Shown here piece after piece: positions 36,441 through 43,430 of a stretch of DNA of 64,000 nt (positions are counted from its first letter, which is position 1; every line of letters begins with the position of its first letter). Origin of the DNA: CAZDWZ01 sp964509425 (GTDB lineage: Bacteria > Bdellovibrionota_C > UBA2361 > SZUA-149 > CAZDWZ01); the NCBI GenBank assembly GCA_964509425.1, contig CAZDWZ010000007.1, forward strand, positions 285,075 to 349,074, given 5' to 3'. The translations under genes and the position numbers were made by a program. Under the pieces are notes generated by a model that saw only the letters and a program-made list of their open reading frames with translations, made no database searches and was not told the origin of the DNA.

Positions 36441-36524
36441 AGGGGGTGGGGATCGAACCCACAAGCCTTTTGGGCGCACTGTTTTCGAGACAGGCTCCGG
36501 CGCCAGCCTTCGGACGGCCCCTCC
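36438..36524 (-). tRNA. tRNA-Ser(CGA)
   Basis: The anticodon loop is CTCGAAA (CGA), the variable region is long, the T-stem GTGGG/CCCAC is perfect and the discriminator is G. The first anticodon-stem pair is mismatched. Confidence 0.9.
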
Positions 36525-36533
36525 ATAGAGTTT

Positions 36534-36607
36534 TGGCTCCCTCCGGATTCGAACCGGAACTATGCTGATCTTGAATCAGCCGCCTCTGCCAATTGGGCTA
36601 GAAAGCC
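36534..36607 (-). tRNA. tRNA-Leu(CAA) with short variable loop
   Basis: The anticodon stem GCTGA/TCAGC holds loop TTCAAGA (CAA). The variable loop is only 5 nt (ATAGT), whereas bacterial tRNA-Leu normally has a long arm. The D-arm (TAGCCCAATTGGCAGAGGCG) follows the usual Leu layout and the discriminator is A, both consistent with charging by LeuRS. Confidence 0.88.
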
Positions 36608-36662
36608 ATATTTCAAGCGTTTTCCTGCGATAAAATTAACTTCCTCCTCACGCACACTCTTT

Positions 36663-36736
36663 TGCCGAAGGTGGGATTCGAACCCACAACAACCCGTGTC
36701 TGAGACGGGTGCCTCTGCCACTTGGGCTACCTCGGC
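36663..36736 (-). tRNA. tRNA-Leu(CAG) with short variable loop
   Basis: The anticodon stem CCCGT/ACGGG holds loop CTCAGAC (CAG). The variable loop is 5 nt (TTGTT). Acceptor GCCGAGG/CTTCGGC, discriminator A, and a D-arm nearly identical to the two neighbouring Leu genes. Confidence 0.88.
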
Positions 36737-36743
36737 GAACCAA

Positions 36744-36816
36744 TAGCTGTGGCGAGATTCGAACTCGCACTTGCGGGGTTTAAATCCGCTGCCTCTGCCA
36801 ATTGGGCTACACAGCC
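36744..36816 (-). tRNA. tRNA-Leu(TAA) with short variable loop
   Basis: The anticodon loop is TTTAAAC (TAA), with an A-C mismatch at the 31-39 closing pair. The variable loop is 4 nt (AAGT), the discriminator is A and the acceptor starts with a G-T pair. The D-arm matches the other two Leu genes. Confidence 0.83.
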
Positions 36817-36908
36817 ACAAATTTTTCCGCCTTAAACACCTCAGCCAGACGCAAACCACCTGCTCCGGCCGCCTTGCCATGAGCGACGTGCGAAAACTCG
36901 GAATCAAA

Positions 36909-36981
36909 TGGAGCCTCTACGAGTTGAACGTAAACCTCCTGTGTTTCAAACAGGCGTGCAGACCACCTACACCAAAACTCC
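36909..36981 (-). tRNA. tRNA-Phe(GAA)
   Basis: Acceptor GGAGTTT/AGGCTCC, D-stem GTGT/GCAC, anticodon stem CCTGT/ACAGG with loop TTGAAAC (GAA), T-loop TTCAACT, discriminator A. The end is 6 bases from tRNA-Asn. Confidence 0.85.
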
Positions 36982-36987
36982 GTATGG

Positions 36988-37061
36988 CTGGGGCGGGAGG
37001 ATTCGAACCTCCGTACTCTCGATTAACAGTCGAGCGCATTCACCGGCTCTGCCACACCCCA
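36988..37061 (-). tRNA. tRNA-Asn(GTT)
   Basis: Anticodon stem CTCGA/TCGAG with loop CTGTTAA (GTT), acceptor TGGGGTG/CGCCCCA, perfect T-stem GGAGG/CCTCC and discriminator G. Confidence 0.92.
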
Positions 37062-37079
37062 GTGTGTCAATTCATCAAA

Positions 37080-37151
37080 TTGGGAGAGCAGGGTTCGAAC
37101 CTGCGTTTTCGGATTCAAAGTCCAACGTCCTACCGGCTAGACGATCTCCCA
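37080..37151 (-). tRNA. tRNA-Gln(TTG)
   Basis: Perfect acceptor TGGGAGA/TCTCCCA, anticodon loop CTTTGAA (TTG), T-stem GCAGG/CCTGC. The D-arm is close to that of Gln(CTG) next to it. Confidence 0.92.
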
Positions 37152-37165
37152 ATACGTATTTTTTG

Positions 37166-37236
37166 CTTGGAGAGTACGAATCGAACGTACATTTTCAGAT
37201 TCAGAGTCTGACGTCCTGCCGTTAGACGACCTCCAA
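37166..37236 (-). tRNA. tRNA-Gln(CTG)
   Basis: Acceptor TTGGAGG/TCTCCAA, anticodon stem TCAGA/TCTGA with loop CTCTGAA (CTG), T-stem GTACG/CGTAC and discriminator G. It is the first gene of the nine-gene minus block in transcription order. Confidence 0.92.
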
Positions 37237-37428
37237 CCACTATGCTCTCCTTCGTTTCATCCAGTTCTTGAACGCAAGATCCCGCGCCCTTAAAAAGAGC
37301 CTAAAATCACGCAACCTATATTTCTCTTCGCCCCAAGATCGTGGGTCATCCTCATCTCCGCCTCGCGGAAAAAGCGAAGGCGGATGATGAACTTAGAGGG
37401 GACCAGCGATGTCGGTTTGAATTAAATG

Positions 37429-37444
37429 GCCGCTTATAAGCGGC
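37429..37444. repeat. 16-bp perfect palindrome
   Basis: GCCGCTTATAAGCGGC reads the same on both strands and is flanked on both sides by AATTAAA. With no loop and no T-run it looks more like a protein-binding site than a terminator. Confidence 0.55.
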
Positions 37445-37893
37445 AATTAAAGACGAGCGACGCGTTCGAGCGTGAGCTCGGCAACCACGATTGTGGCTGC
37501 TGCGTACTCAAAGGGAGAAGAGATTGAAATTTTCTAATCGTAATCTTCATGACAATTGCAGTGTAACAGAGAAAAGGATCAAATTTCAAAAAATATTTGG
37601 ATCACTTTTCATTTTTCTGTCGATAACATGAATAGAACACCGAGACTGATTGTCTGTGTTCCTGAAAAAGAGTTGATCAAATGCAACAGCTGAAACGAAA
37701 TCCGATTACCAAAACGATAGTGCCGACAAGAACGGCAGCTGTCGTCGTGCGCCCCATGCGCACGTTCATGAATCGAAGGTAATCAGCTTTTTGTTCGCTT
37801 GATTCCCTTCGGATCTGAACGAAGGGAATTGAATTCGGTCTGAATCCAACCAAAACAATTCCATCGATCTAGTTCCGAGGAGACTCGCTAACG

Positions 37894-37962
37894 ACTGTGC
37901 GGTCGATCTCTGTGCGTTCGATCTCTGCGCGTTCGCTCTCTGTGTGTTCAATCGCTGTGTCG
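37894..37962. repeat. degenerate 15-bp tandem repeat
   Basis: About four and a half copies of a unit like CGATCTCTGTGCGTT follow each other with one to four changes each. The reason for the array is unclear. Confidence 0.5.
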
Positions 37963-38064
37963 TCGTGCACGGCGTGTTGTCGCGCTGTGTGATTGCGCAA
38001 TTTTTAATAGGCGCACTGTGTACTCGCGCTCTGTGCGTTCGTACCCTTGCGTTCGAAAGTATGC

Positions 38065-38137
38065 GCCGATGTGGCTCAATTGGCAGAGCGCCGTCCTTGT
38101 AAGTCGGAGAATGTGGGTTCGACTCCCACCATCGGCT
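38065..38137 (+). tRNA. tRNA-Thr(TGT)
   Basis: Perfect acceptor GCCGATG/CATCGGC, anticodon loop CTTGTAA (TGT), T-stem GTGGG/CCCAC, discriminator T. The anticodon stem has one T-T mismatch. Confidence 0.9.
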
Positions 38138-38227
38138 CCATTCGACTCGCGCTTCCGCGCTTCGCTGATGGCAAGCCAATGTCGGGATTCGAATGGACCC
38201 TGAGCGAGCGAGAGCGAGTCGAAGGGT
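38138..38227. repeat. REP-like palindromic element, copy 3
   Basis: Arms CCATTCG (38138-38144) and CGAATGG (38190-38196) flank a GC-rich core, followed by GAGCGAGCGAGAGCGAGTCG (38202-38221), the reverse complement of the motif at 36328. Confidence 0.55.
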
Positions 38228-38247
38228 AACGGAAGACGTTTTCGTGA

Positions 38248-38319
38248 GCCCCTGTAGTGTAACGGACAGCACGATTGACTTCTAATCATTCGGTCTGGGT
38301 TCGATTCCCAGCGGGGGTA
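38248..38319 (+). tRNA. tRNA-Arg(TCT)
   Basis: Anticodon loop CTTCTAA (TCT), T-stem CTGGG/CCCAG, acceptor GCCCCTG/CGGGGGT with two wobble pairs, discriminator A. The anticodon stem has one T-T mismatch. Confidence 0.88.
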
Positions 38320-38322
38320 TGA

Positions 38323-38395
38323 GGGTCTGTGGCTCAACTGGCTGAGCACCCGACTTTTAATCGGGACGATGTGGGTTCGATTCCCACCAGACCCA
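38323..38395 (+). tRNA. tRNA-Lys(TTT)
   Basis: Perfect acceptor GGGTCTG/CAGACCC and anticodon stem CCCGA/TCGGG with loop CTTTTAA (TTT); discriminator A. Confidence 0.94.
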
Positions 38396-38423
38396 AACGC
38401 TTGTTTTGTGGAGAAGAAGATGA

Positions 38424-38495
38424 AGGCTCGAAACTCAATTGGCAGAGTACCCGGCTCTTAACCGGGAAGTGTGGGTTCGATTCCCACCGGGCCTA
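38424..38495 (+). tRNA. tRNA-Lys(CTT)
   Basis: Anticodon stem CCCGG/CCGGG with loop CTCTTAA (CTT), acceptor AGGCTCG/CGGGCCT, discriminator A. Confidence 0.92.
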
Positions 38496-38525
38496 TGAAA
38501 GTTTTTTTGAAGTGAATGTAAATTT

Positions 38526-38598
38526 CGGCGCGTAGCTCAGTGGAAGAGCGATGGTCTTACAAACCGTGTCAGCGTGGGTTCGACTCCTACCGTGCCGA
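38526..38598 (+). tRNA. tRNA-Val(TAC)
   Basis: Anticodon stem ATGGT/ACCGT with loop CTTACAA (TAC). The acceptor CGGCGCG/CGTGCCG starts with an unusual C1-G72 pair; discriminator A. Confidence 0.9.
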
Positions 38599-38609
38599 GT
38601 TTTTTTTGA

Positions 38610-38683
38610 ACGAGGGAGAAGCCACCGGTCGTGGCTCCTGGTCTGATAAGCCAGGGAGGCAGGTTCGACTCCTGCTCCTCGTA
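38610..38683 (+). tRNA. tRNA-Ile(GAT)
   Basis: Anticodon loop CTGATAA (GAT), acceptor ACGAGGG/TCCTCGT, T-stem GCAGG/CCTGC, discriminator A. The D-arm GCCA/TGGC has a compact loop. Confidence 0.88.
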
Positions 38684-38710
38684 TGGACCGGCGCTGCAAA
38701 AAATTTTTGC

Positions 38711-38779
38711 GGCGGGAGGATTGGCATCCGCGTGGGTTTCATAAGCCCGCACCAGAGGGTTCGATTCCCTCTCCCGCTT
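38711..38779 (+). tRNA. tRNA with CAT anticodon and shortened D-arm
   Basis: Acceptor GGCGGGA/TCCCGCT, anticodon loop TTCATAA (CAT) and T-arm GAGGG/CCCTC are intact. Only 15 nt separate the acceptor and anticodon stems (about 18-20 is usual), forming GGAT/ATCC around TGGC. It could be Met, or Ile2 after lysidine modification. The discriminator T is atypical for either. Confidence 0.75.
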
Positions 38780-38783
38780 CTTG

Positions 38784-38857
38784 TGGGGTGTAGCTCAGTG
38801 GAAGAGCGGCGGTCTTATAAGCCGCGTCGGGCGCGGGTTCAACTCCCGCCACCCCAA
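38784..38857 (+). tRNA. tRNA-Ile(TAT)
   Basis: Acceptor TGGGGTG/CACCCCA, anticodon stem GCGGT/GCCGC with loop CTTATAA (TAT), T-loop TTCAACT, discriminator A. It would read AUA directly, a rare anticodon in bacteria, which normally use a lysidine-modified CAT. Confidence 0.9.
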
Positions 38858-38880
38858 TTTGCGGTTCGTTGTTGTTTATC

Positions 38881-38954
38881 TGGGAGTAGCTCAGTCAGGT
38901 TAGAGCGCTCGTTTTGGAAGCGAGAGGTCGTTGGTTCGAATCCAGCCTCCCAGA
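38881..38954 (+). tRNA. tRNA-Pro(TGG)
   Basis: Perfect acceptor CTGGGAG/CTCCCAG, anticodon stem CTCGT/GCGAG with loop TTTGGAA (TGG), discriminator A. Confidence 0.93.
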
Positions 38955-38962
38955 ATTTTTTT

Positions 38963-39034
38963 GCGGACGTAGTTCAACGGAGAGAATGCCAGGCTACGGA
39001 CCAGGTGATCGAGGTTCAAATCCTCGCGTCCGCA
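38963..39034 (+). tRNA. tRNA-Arg(ACG)
   Basis: Perfect acceptor GCGGACG/CGTCCGC, loop CTACGGA (ACG), T-stem CGAGG/CCTCG, discriminator A. The anticodon stem has a central A-A mismatch. It is the last gene of the array. Confidence 0.88.
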
Positions 39035-39074
39035 TTTCCCGATGTTCAGGAGAAATGTTGCCCGAGACGAAGCG

Positions 39075-39860
39075 CTAAGCTCTGAGGGGCGTGCCGGTCT
39101 CCCACAATGTTTCAAATACCACTGCGCGATAGAATCTGCTGATTTCCCGACTGTCGATTATAGTGCAGGTAACCTGCTCGGCGGCGAGAGACATGATCGC
39201 AAGTGAGTCATTCCATGAAAAAAGTGCGACTTCCCACTTCGACGTCCGCTTGATGTGACGCACGCTCATTCGGAAGCGCTTCAAATCCTTCGCAAAGTGC
39301 CGCACCACCGGCGCTCTGGGCCACAACAGCCGGGCGGAAATACCTTTCGCTCCACGCCGAGAGTAGTAATCCCGGAGATAGTCTTGTTGAACGAGCTTTT
39401 GAAGCTGTTCGATGTCGGCAATTACCAACACTTCGCCGCTCGCGTCGAAGGTCTCCTCTAGCATCTGCTTCACGCCGTCCACACCACGATAGTAGCGTAA
39501 GTTCGGGCCGCCCTTATATTGTTCTCCGATATCAGACAGAAAATCGACGATGGTCGGAAGCCCCGCGCGCACAAGTCGCAGCTCATTTTCCCGTTGCTCA
39601 AGGAGTCGATAGAGCACGTCGGGAGACTCTGGAACGATCAGGCGTCGTCTTTCGCGTCGTGTCTCGCTCAGGAGACCTTTCTTCATGAGCTGCTCGACCG
39701 CGCTGTGAACGGTAACTCGATGTGAATCGAGCGACTTTGCTATTTCCTGGATGGTCGAAGGACCATGTCGTAAACATGCTAGATAAATCGCAGATTCTCG
39801 CGGCGTACAGCCAAAGTGTGCGAGTTGAAGGGCGACGGCGTCGGACGGGAGTTTTGCCAT
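39075..39860 (-). CDS. TrmB-like transcriptional regulator
   Basis: The 261-residue product has the N-terminal winged helix of TrmB regulators (LAHFGCTPRESAIYLACLRHGPSTIQEIAKSL then HRVTVHSAVEQLMKKGLL, residues 13-64). A C-terminal domain follows (YYRGVDGVKQMLEETFDASGEVLVIADI) of the kind that binds ligands or oligomerises. The family is best known from sugar regulation in archaea but occurs in bacteria. It is transcribed divergently from the ABC importer genes at 39998, which it probably controls together with itself through the operator at 39863. Confidence 0.85.
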   Translation of the reverse strand: MAKLPSDAVALQLAHFGCTPRESAIYLACLRHGPSTIQEIAKSLDSHRVTVHSAVEQLMKKGLLSETRRERRRLIVPESPDVLYRLLEQRENELRLVRAGLPTIVDFLSDIGEQYKGGPNLRYYRGVDGVKQMLEETFDASGEVLVIADIEQLQKLVQQDYLRDYYSRRGAKGISARLLWPRAPVVRHFAKDLKRFRMSVRHIKRTSKWEVALFSWNDSLAIMSLAAEQVTCTIIDSREISRFYRAVVFETLWETGTPLRA

Positions 39861-39862
39861 AT

Positions 39863-39894
39863 CAAAATGTAGAGCACGTTTCTACATTTTGCAA
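39863..39894 (-). promoter_or_regulatory. TrmB operator inside a leaderless promoter
   Basis: A perfect inverted repeat, CAAAATGTAG (39863-39872) and CTACATTTTG (39882-39891), covers a promoter read on the minus strand: -35 TTGCAA (39894-39889), 17-base spacer, -10 TACATT (39871-39866). The -10 ends 6 bases before the ATG at 39860, so transcription should start at the start codon. A bound dimer would block this promoter. Confidence 0.65.
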
Positions 39895-39997
39895 CGATCT
39901 TCCGGCTGTGTTATTCAATCCATACACTTTTGCTGGAATTGTGCGCTCTCTGCCTGCCTCTTCATCTATCCGAATGACGTAGGACCCTTTTCTTCAT

Positions 39998-40981
39998 ATG
40001 ACTCATTTCTTACGAATAATCTTTCGCCCGGTCCGGTTGCTGATGCTGGGTTGGCTGTGCGCTCTTCCGGCGCCAACTTCTGCCGAGCTACCCACAACCC
40101 GTATCGGCTATCTCCCAATAACGGATCATCTCACGCTGGGCATCGCCACCGTAAACGGTAAATTCGCCTCACAAAAAATTGAAGCGGTTCGTTTCACCGA
40201 TTGGTCGACGCTGAGTGAAGCGCTTCGGTCCCGGAGCATCGAAGGGGCATTTTTGCTGGCGCCATTGGCATTTCAGGTGAAGCGCTCCGGCGCCGACGTG
40301 CATATCGTGCTGCTCGGTCATCGCGACGGAAGTGCACTCATCGTCGGAACAAAATCGGGAATACATGCTCCCGCAGATCTACGAACCAAAACTCTTGCTA
40401 TCCCTCAGAGATTCTCGACACATAACATGCTCCTCCACCAATACGTCTCTCGCAATTCTCTTCGCTCAGGGGTGGATTTCAAAATATTGGAGCTCGCCCC
40501 TTCCGAGATGGTCGCCGCACTTTCTCAATCTCAGATAGACGGCTTCATAGTTGCCGAACCCTTTGGCGCACGCGCACAGGTTCTCGGCATAGGGTCAGTC
40601 CTGGTGCTGAGCAAAGATATTTGGGAGCACCATCCCGACTGCGTCTTGGTGCTTCAAGACGATTTTCTAAAGATGCGAACTCGTTCCGCGGAGCTCGTCG
40701 CGAACTTGGTCAATGCGGGTGAGTTCATTGAAGCGCACCGAAGTGATGCAGCCGAACTTGGAGCAAAATTCCTCGGACAGCCGCTAGACGCAATGAAGCG
40801 AGCGATGCTTGAACCTGAAGACCGGGTGACCTTCCATAGTTTGACACCGAATAAAGCAGAGCTGCAGAAGATCTACACGTATATGAAAGATGAGATGAGT
40901 CTCTTTCCCGACGCCATCGATATGGAAGCGTTGGTTGAAGATGATTTGGCTAAGCGCGCCTATGAGATGCTCGGCCAATAA
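39998..40981 (+). CDS. ABC importer substrate-binding protein (nitrate/sulfonate type)
   Basis: The 327-residue product has a signal peptide (about residues 1-29, ending TSAE) and an NMT1/NrtA-like type II binding fold: TRIGYLPITDHLTLGIA at the mouth, EALRSRSIEGAFLLAPLAF and DGFIVAEPFGARAQVLG in the second lobe. It captures a small anion or related nutrient in the periplasm for the adjacent permease and ATPase. The ligand (nitrate, sulfonate, taurine, bicarbonate or pyrimidine) cannot be decided. It is the first gene of a three-gene operon. Confidence 0.88.
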   Translation: MTHFLRIIFRPVRLLMLGWLCALPAPTSAELPTTRIGYLPITDHLTLGIATVNGKFASQKIEAVRFTDWSTLSEALRSRSIEGAFLLAPLAFQVKRSGADVHIVLLGHRDGSALIVGTKSGIHAPADLRTKTLAIPQRFSTHNMLLHQYVSRNSLRSGVDFKILELAPSEMVAALSQSQIDGFIVAEPFGARAQVLGIGSVLVLSKDIWEHHPDCVLVLQDDFLKMRTRSAELVANLVNAGEFIEAHRSDAAELGAKFLGQPLDAMKRAMLEPEDRVTFHSLTPNKAELQKIYTYMKDEMSLFPDAIDMEALVEDDLAKRAYEMLGQ

Positions 40982-40991
40982 TGAGGCTTGA

Positions 40992-41732
40992 ATGAGACAG
41001 TGCGCAGTTCTCGTTGCGTTCCTTGGGCTATGGGGAGTCGTCGCCATGTCAGGCCTGTTCCTCCCCTCTTTGTTCCCCGGTCCGCTCGTGACGGCTCAAG
41101 CGTTAGGAGAACTTTTCGCAAGCGGCGCGCTGCTCGAACATTCAATTGCTAGTCTGAGACGCGTTGGTTTCGGATTCCTGCTTGCGGCGGTAACAGCGGT
41201 CCCGCTCGGACTGCTACTTGGGTGGTACACGACAGCCCTACAGGCATTCTCACCGCTGATTTCGATACTCAGGACCGTGTCGCCACTCGCCTGGGTGCCA
41301 CTCGCAATTCTCTGGTTCGGTATCGGAGAGACTCCGGCGATCTTCGTGATTTTTATGGCTAGCTTTTTTCCTGTGCTCATCGCGACTGCCTCGGCACCGC
41401 AAAAGCTCGACCCTTTACTGTTGAAAGTCGCCGCGAATTACGAGCTTCGACGGAGTGACTTCTTTCTTAGAGTGCTTCTGCCTGCTTCGCTTCCGTATAT
41501 CGTGGTTGGCATGCGAATTGCCCTTGGCTTCGCGTGGGTGGTTATTGTCGCGGCCGAAATGGTCGGTATGCGCTCGGGACTCGGCTACCTGATTCTGGAC
41601 GCAAGAAACTCGCTTCGAACTGACCTCATCCTTGCCGGAATGATTGCCATCGGACTCATTGGAGTGGCGCTTGACGCTATTTTCTCCAGGATTGAGCTTT
41701 CTGTTCGACGCACTTTCCTAGGTGAGTCATGA
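40992..41732 (+). CDS. ABC importer permease (SsuC/TauC/NrtB type)
   Basis: The 246-residue inner-membrane protein has about six membrane segments and the BPD_transp_1 EAA-type loop (ASAPQKLDPLLLKVAANY then LPASLPYIVVGMRIALGFAW), through which it couples to the ATPase. It begins 10 bases after the binding-protein gene, and its stop overlaps the next start by four bases (ATGA), so the three are co-translated. Confidence 0.9.
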   Translation: MRQCAVLVAFLGLWGVVAMSGLFLPSLFPGPLVTAQALGELFASGALLEHSIASLRRVGFGFLLAAVTAVPLGLLLGWYTTALQAFSPLISILRTVSPLAWVPLAILWFGIGETPAIFVIFMASFFPVLIATASAPQKLDPLLLKVAANYELRRSDFFLRVLLPASLPYIVVGMRIALGFAWVVIVAAEMVGMRSGLGYLILDARNSLRTDLILAGMIAIGLIGVALDAIFSRIELSVRRTFLGES

Positions 41733-42502
41733 TCAAGGCGGATTCTGAACAGGTTCTTTCTGCCGACTCCCTCCGAAAGTATTTTCCGCGGCCGGATGGA
41801 AGGTCGAAACTTGTTCTCGATATCCCAAGGCTGCGGATTGAGCGGAGCAGCTTTGTATCGCTCATCGGTCCAAGCGGATGCGGCAAGTCAACCTTACTCA
41901 ACATACTGGCCGGTTTCCTTTCCATTGAGGAAGGATCGGTGGTGAATCGCGATGGGCCGGTCGCAGGACCGGCGAGATCGAGGATCGTCGTTTTTCAAGA
42001 GTCGGCTCTCTTTCCCTGGCTGAACGTCCTTCGTAATGTGACCTTTGGCCTCGAGGCACAGGGAGTGGAATTCGCTAAGGCGAAAAAGCGCGCGGCTGCG
42101 ATGCTCGAACTCGTCCAGCTTACCGAATGTGAACTACTTATGCCTTCGCAACTCTCTGGTGGGATGAAGCAAAGGGTGTCCCTCGCGCGGGCGCTGGTCA
42201 TGGAACCGGAGCTGCTTCTGCTCGACGAGCCGTTTGCGGCGCTCGATGCACTCACACGCGCTAAGATGCAGGAGGAGCTCGAGCGGATCGTTCAAGCAGT
42301 GAAGCAGACCGTAATTCTTGTGACACACAGCATTGAGGAAGCGGTGTCACTGAGCGATCGGATCTTGGTAATGGCGCCCGAGCCGGGACGTATCATAGAG
42401 GACATCGCCGTCGACATTCCCCGCCCACGCGGCCAACATTCATCGAAGTGCTTCGAACTGACCAAGCGCATGCAGGACGAGTTATTCGTTCTGCATAAGT
42501 AA
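41729..42502 (+). CDS. ABC importer ATP-binding protein (SsuB/TauB/NrtD type)
   Basis: The 257-residue cytoplasmic ATPase has every ABC motif: Walker A GPSGCGKST (47-55), Q-loop at Q90, signature LSGGMKQR (142-149), Walker B LLLLDEP (162-168) and switch H200. It energises the import of whatever the binding protein carries. The ATG at 41729 overlaps the permease stop. No further genes follow, so the operon ends here. Confidence 0.93.
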   Translation: MIKADSEQVLSADSLRKYFPRPDGRSKLVLDIPRLRIERSSFVSLIGPSGCGKSTLLNILAGFLSIEEGSVVNRDGPVAGPARSRIVVFQESALFPWLNVLRNVTFGLEAQGVEFAKAKKRAAAMLELVQLTECELLMPSQLSGGMKQRVSLARALVMEPELLLLDEPFAALDALTRAKMQEELERIVQAVKQTVILVTHSIEEAVSLSDRILVMAPEPGRIIEDIAVDIPRPRGQHSSKCFELTKRMQDELFVLHK

Positions 42503-42710
42503 CATTCAGGCGCGGAGAGGATTTGTGCCGGAGCAGTGCGTTGATGCGGTGTAGATTAGTGCTCGCCATGTGATCCAGCGAAATCATTTGGAAGCTTCCA
42601 AAGCTCCGTCGCCGACCAACCGACAGTTGAGCCGTCTCTCCGACGGGTCACCGTTTTGAATCCACAAACACTGGGAGACAGGGGCGATGAAACCTCTGTC
42701 GCCCAGCAGA

Positions 42711-43037
42711 CTACGGCTTGAGCATCTTCATCACCACATCGGTCATCCTCCGCAGCTTCTCGATCTCGATGGGCGCATCCGCCGCCTCGCAGCCGAGACC
42801 CAGATGCAGGATGAACTCGGGCGCTTTGTTGATCGCTTCGAACGCCCAGCCGACCTCCTGCAAGGTGCGGATCCGGCCGTTCGAGTTGATGAACTCGCGG
42901 ATGCAGCGAACTGCGCTCTGGAGGGCCGAGAGCCTGTTGATCGAATACATCCGAACCAGCCGCTTCCCGCAGGTGTCACACTTCGTGTTCTCGTTGCTGA
43001 CCGTCGCCGTGCATCCACAGTCTGTGCAAACCCACAT
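42711..43037 (-). CDS. zinc-ribbon GC-rich protein
   Basis: The 108-residue product starts with a zinc ribbon: CTDCG (4-8) and CDTCG (20-24) give two Cys pairs spaced 12-13 residues apart. A helical domain rich in Leu, Glu and Ile follows (IREFINSNGRIRTLQEVGW). Such ribbons bind nucleic acid or protein partners. No family beyond that. The ATG at 43037 was chosen because it places the ribbon at the N-terminus. It is one of the GC-rich single genes, with an upstream repeat at 43054. Confidence 0.7.
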   Translation of the reverse strand: MWVCTDCGCTATVSNENTKCDTCGKRLVRMYSINRLSALQSAVRCIREFINSNGRIRTLQEVGWAFEAINKAPEFILHLGLGCEAADAPIEIEKLRRMTDVVMKMLKP

Positions 43038-43053
43038 GATACTGGCTCCGTTT

Positions 43054-43098
43054 GAGGGAAAAGCTGTCAACGCCGAGCGCGCTGAAAGCTTTCCCCTC
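43054..43098. repeat. 12-bp inverted repeat upstream of the zinc-ribbon gene
   Basis: GAGGGAAAAGCT (43054-43065) pairs with AGCTTTCCCCTC (43087-43098) with one mismatch. It starts 17 bases before the start codon of the minus gene. Confidence 0.5.
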
Positions 43099-43430
43099 GC
43101 AAAGTCAGATCGGATCGTTTCACTCCTTAGTAAAACCTCTTTTCGTCCCTATCTCCAAACCGAACGCACGGCGCTCCGTCTCGAGTGGAAAGAGAACTCA
43201 ATTGCTCATCAGTTGGAAAAGACCGATTCCACTTACGGTATGAGCTGATTCTCACTGCGCTTGCCAGATGTGACGGAAGGAAGGGTCATCCTTCGCGGCG
43301 CTGTATCGAATTGAAGGAATTTGTGACCGAATGAAATGAGCTTGAAAACATTCTGGACTGCAGCCGAAGCACCGACAGAATGCCCCACTATCCGAATCCG
43401 TCACCCAAGGAATATTTGCCGGGCTCCGGT
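43099..43430. other. intergenic, nothing recognised
   Basis: About 330 bases between two minus-strand genes. No supported gene, hairpin with T-run or RNA gene was seen. Confidence 0.35.

Larger units (their letters stand above)
37237..38064. other. spacer between the minus and plus tRNA blocks
   Basis: About 830 bases that must hold the divergent promoters of the two tRNA blocks. It contains a 16-bp palindrome (37429-37444) and a 15-bp tandem repeat (about 37894-37962). No gene is supported; a minus-strand frame across the tandem repeat is low complexity. Confidence 0.4.

Noticed and set aside
37766..38272. 168-codon minus-strand frame across the tandem repeat
   Set aside because: The middle is a low-complexity product of the 15-bp tandem repeat (AQRSNAQRSTAQS), and the frame overlaps a tRNA gene on the other strand.
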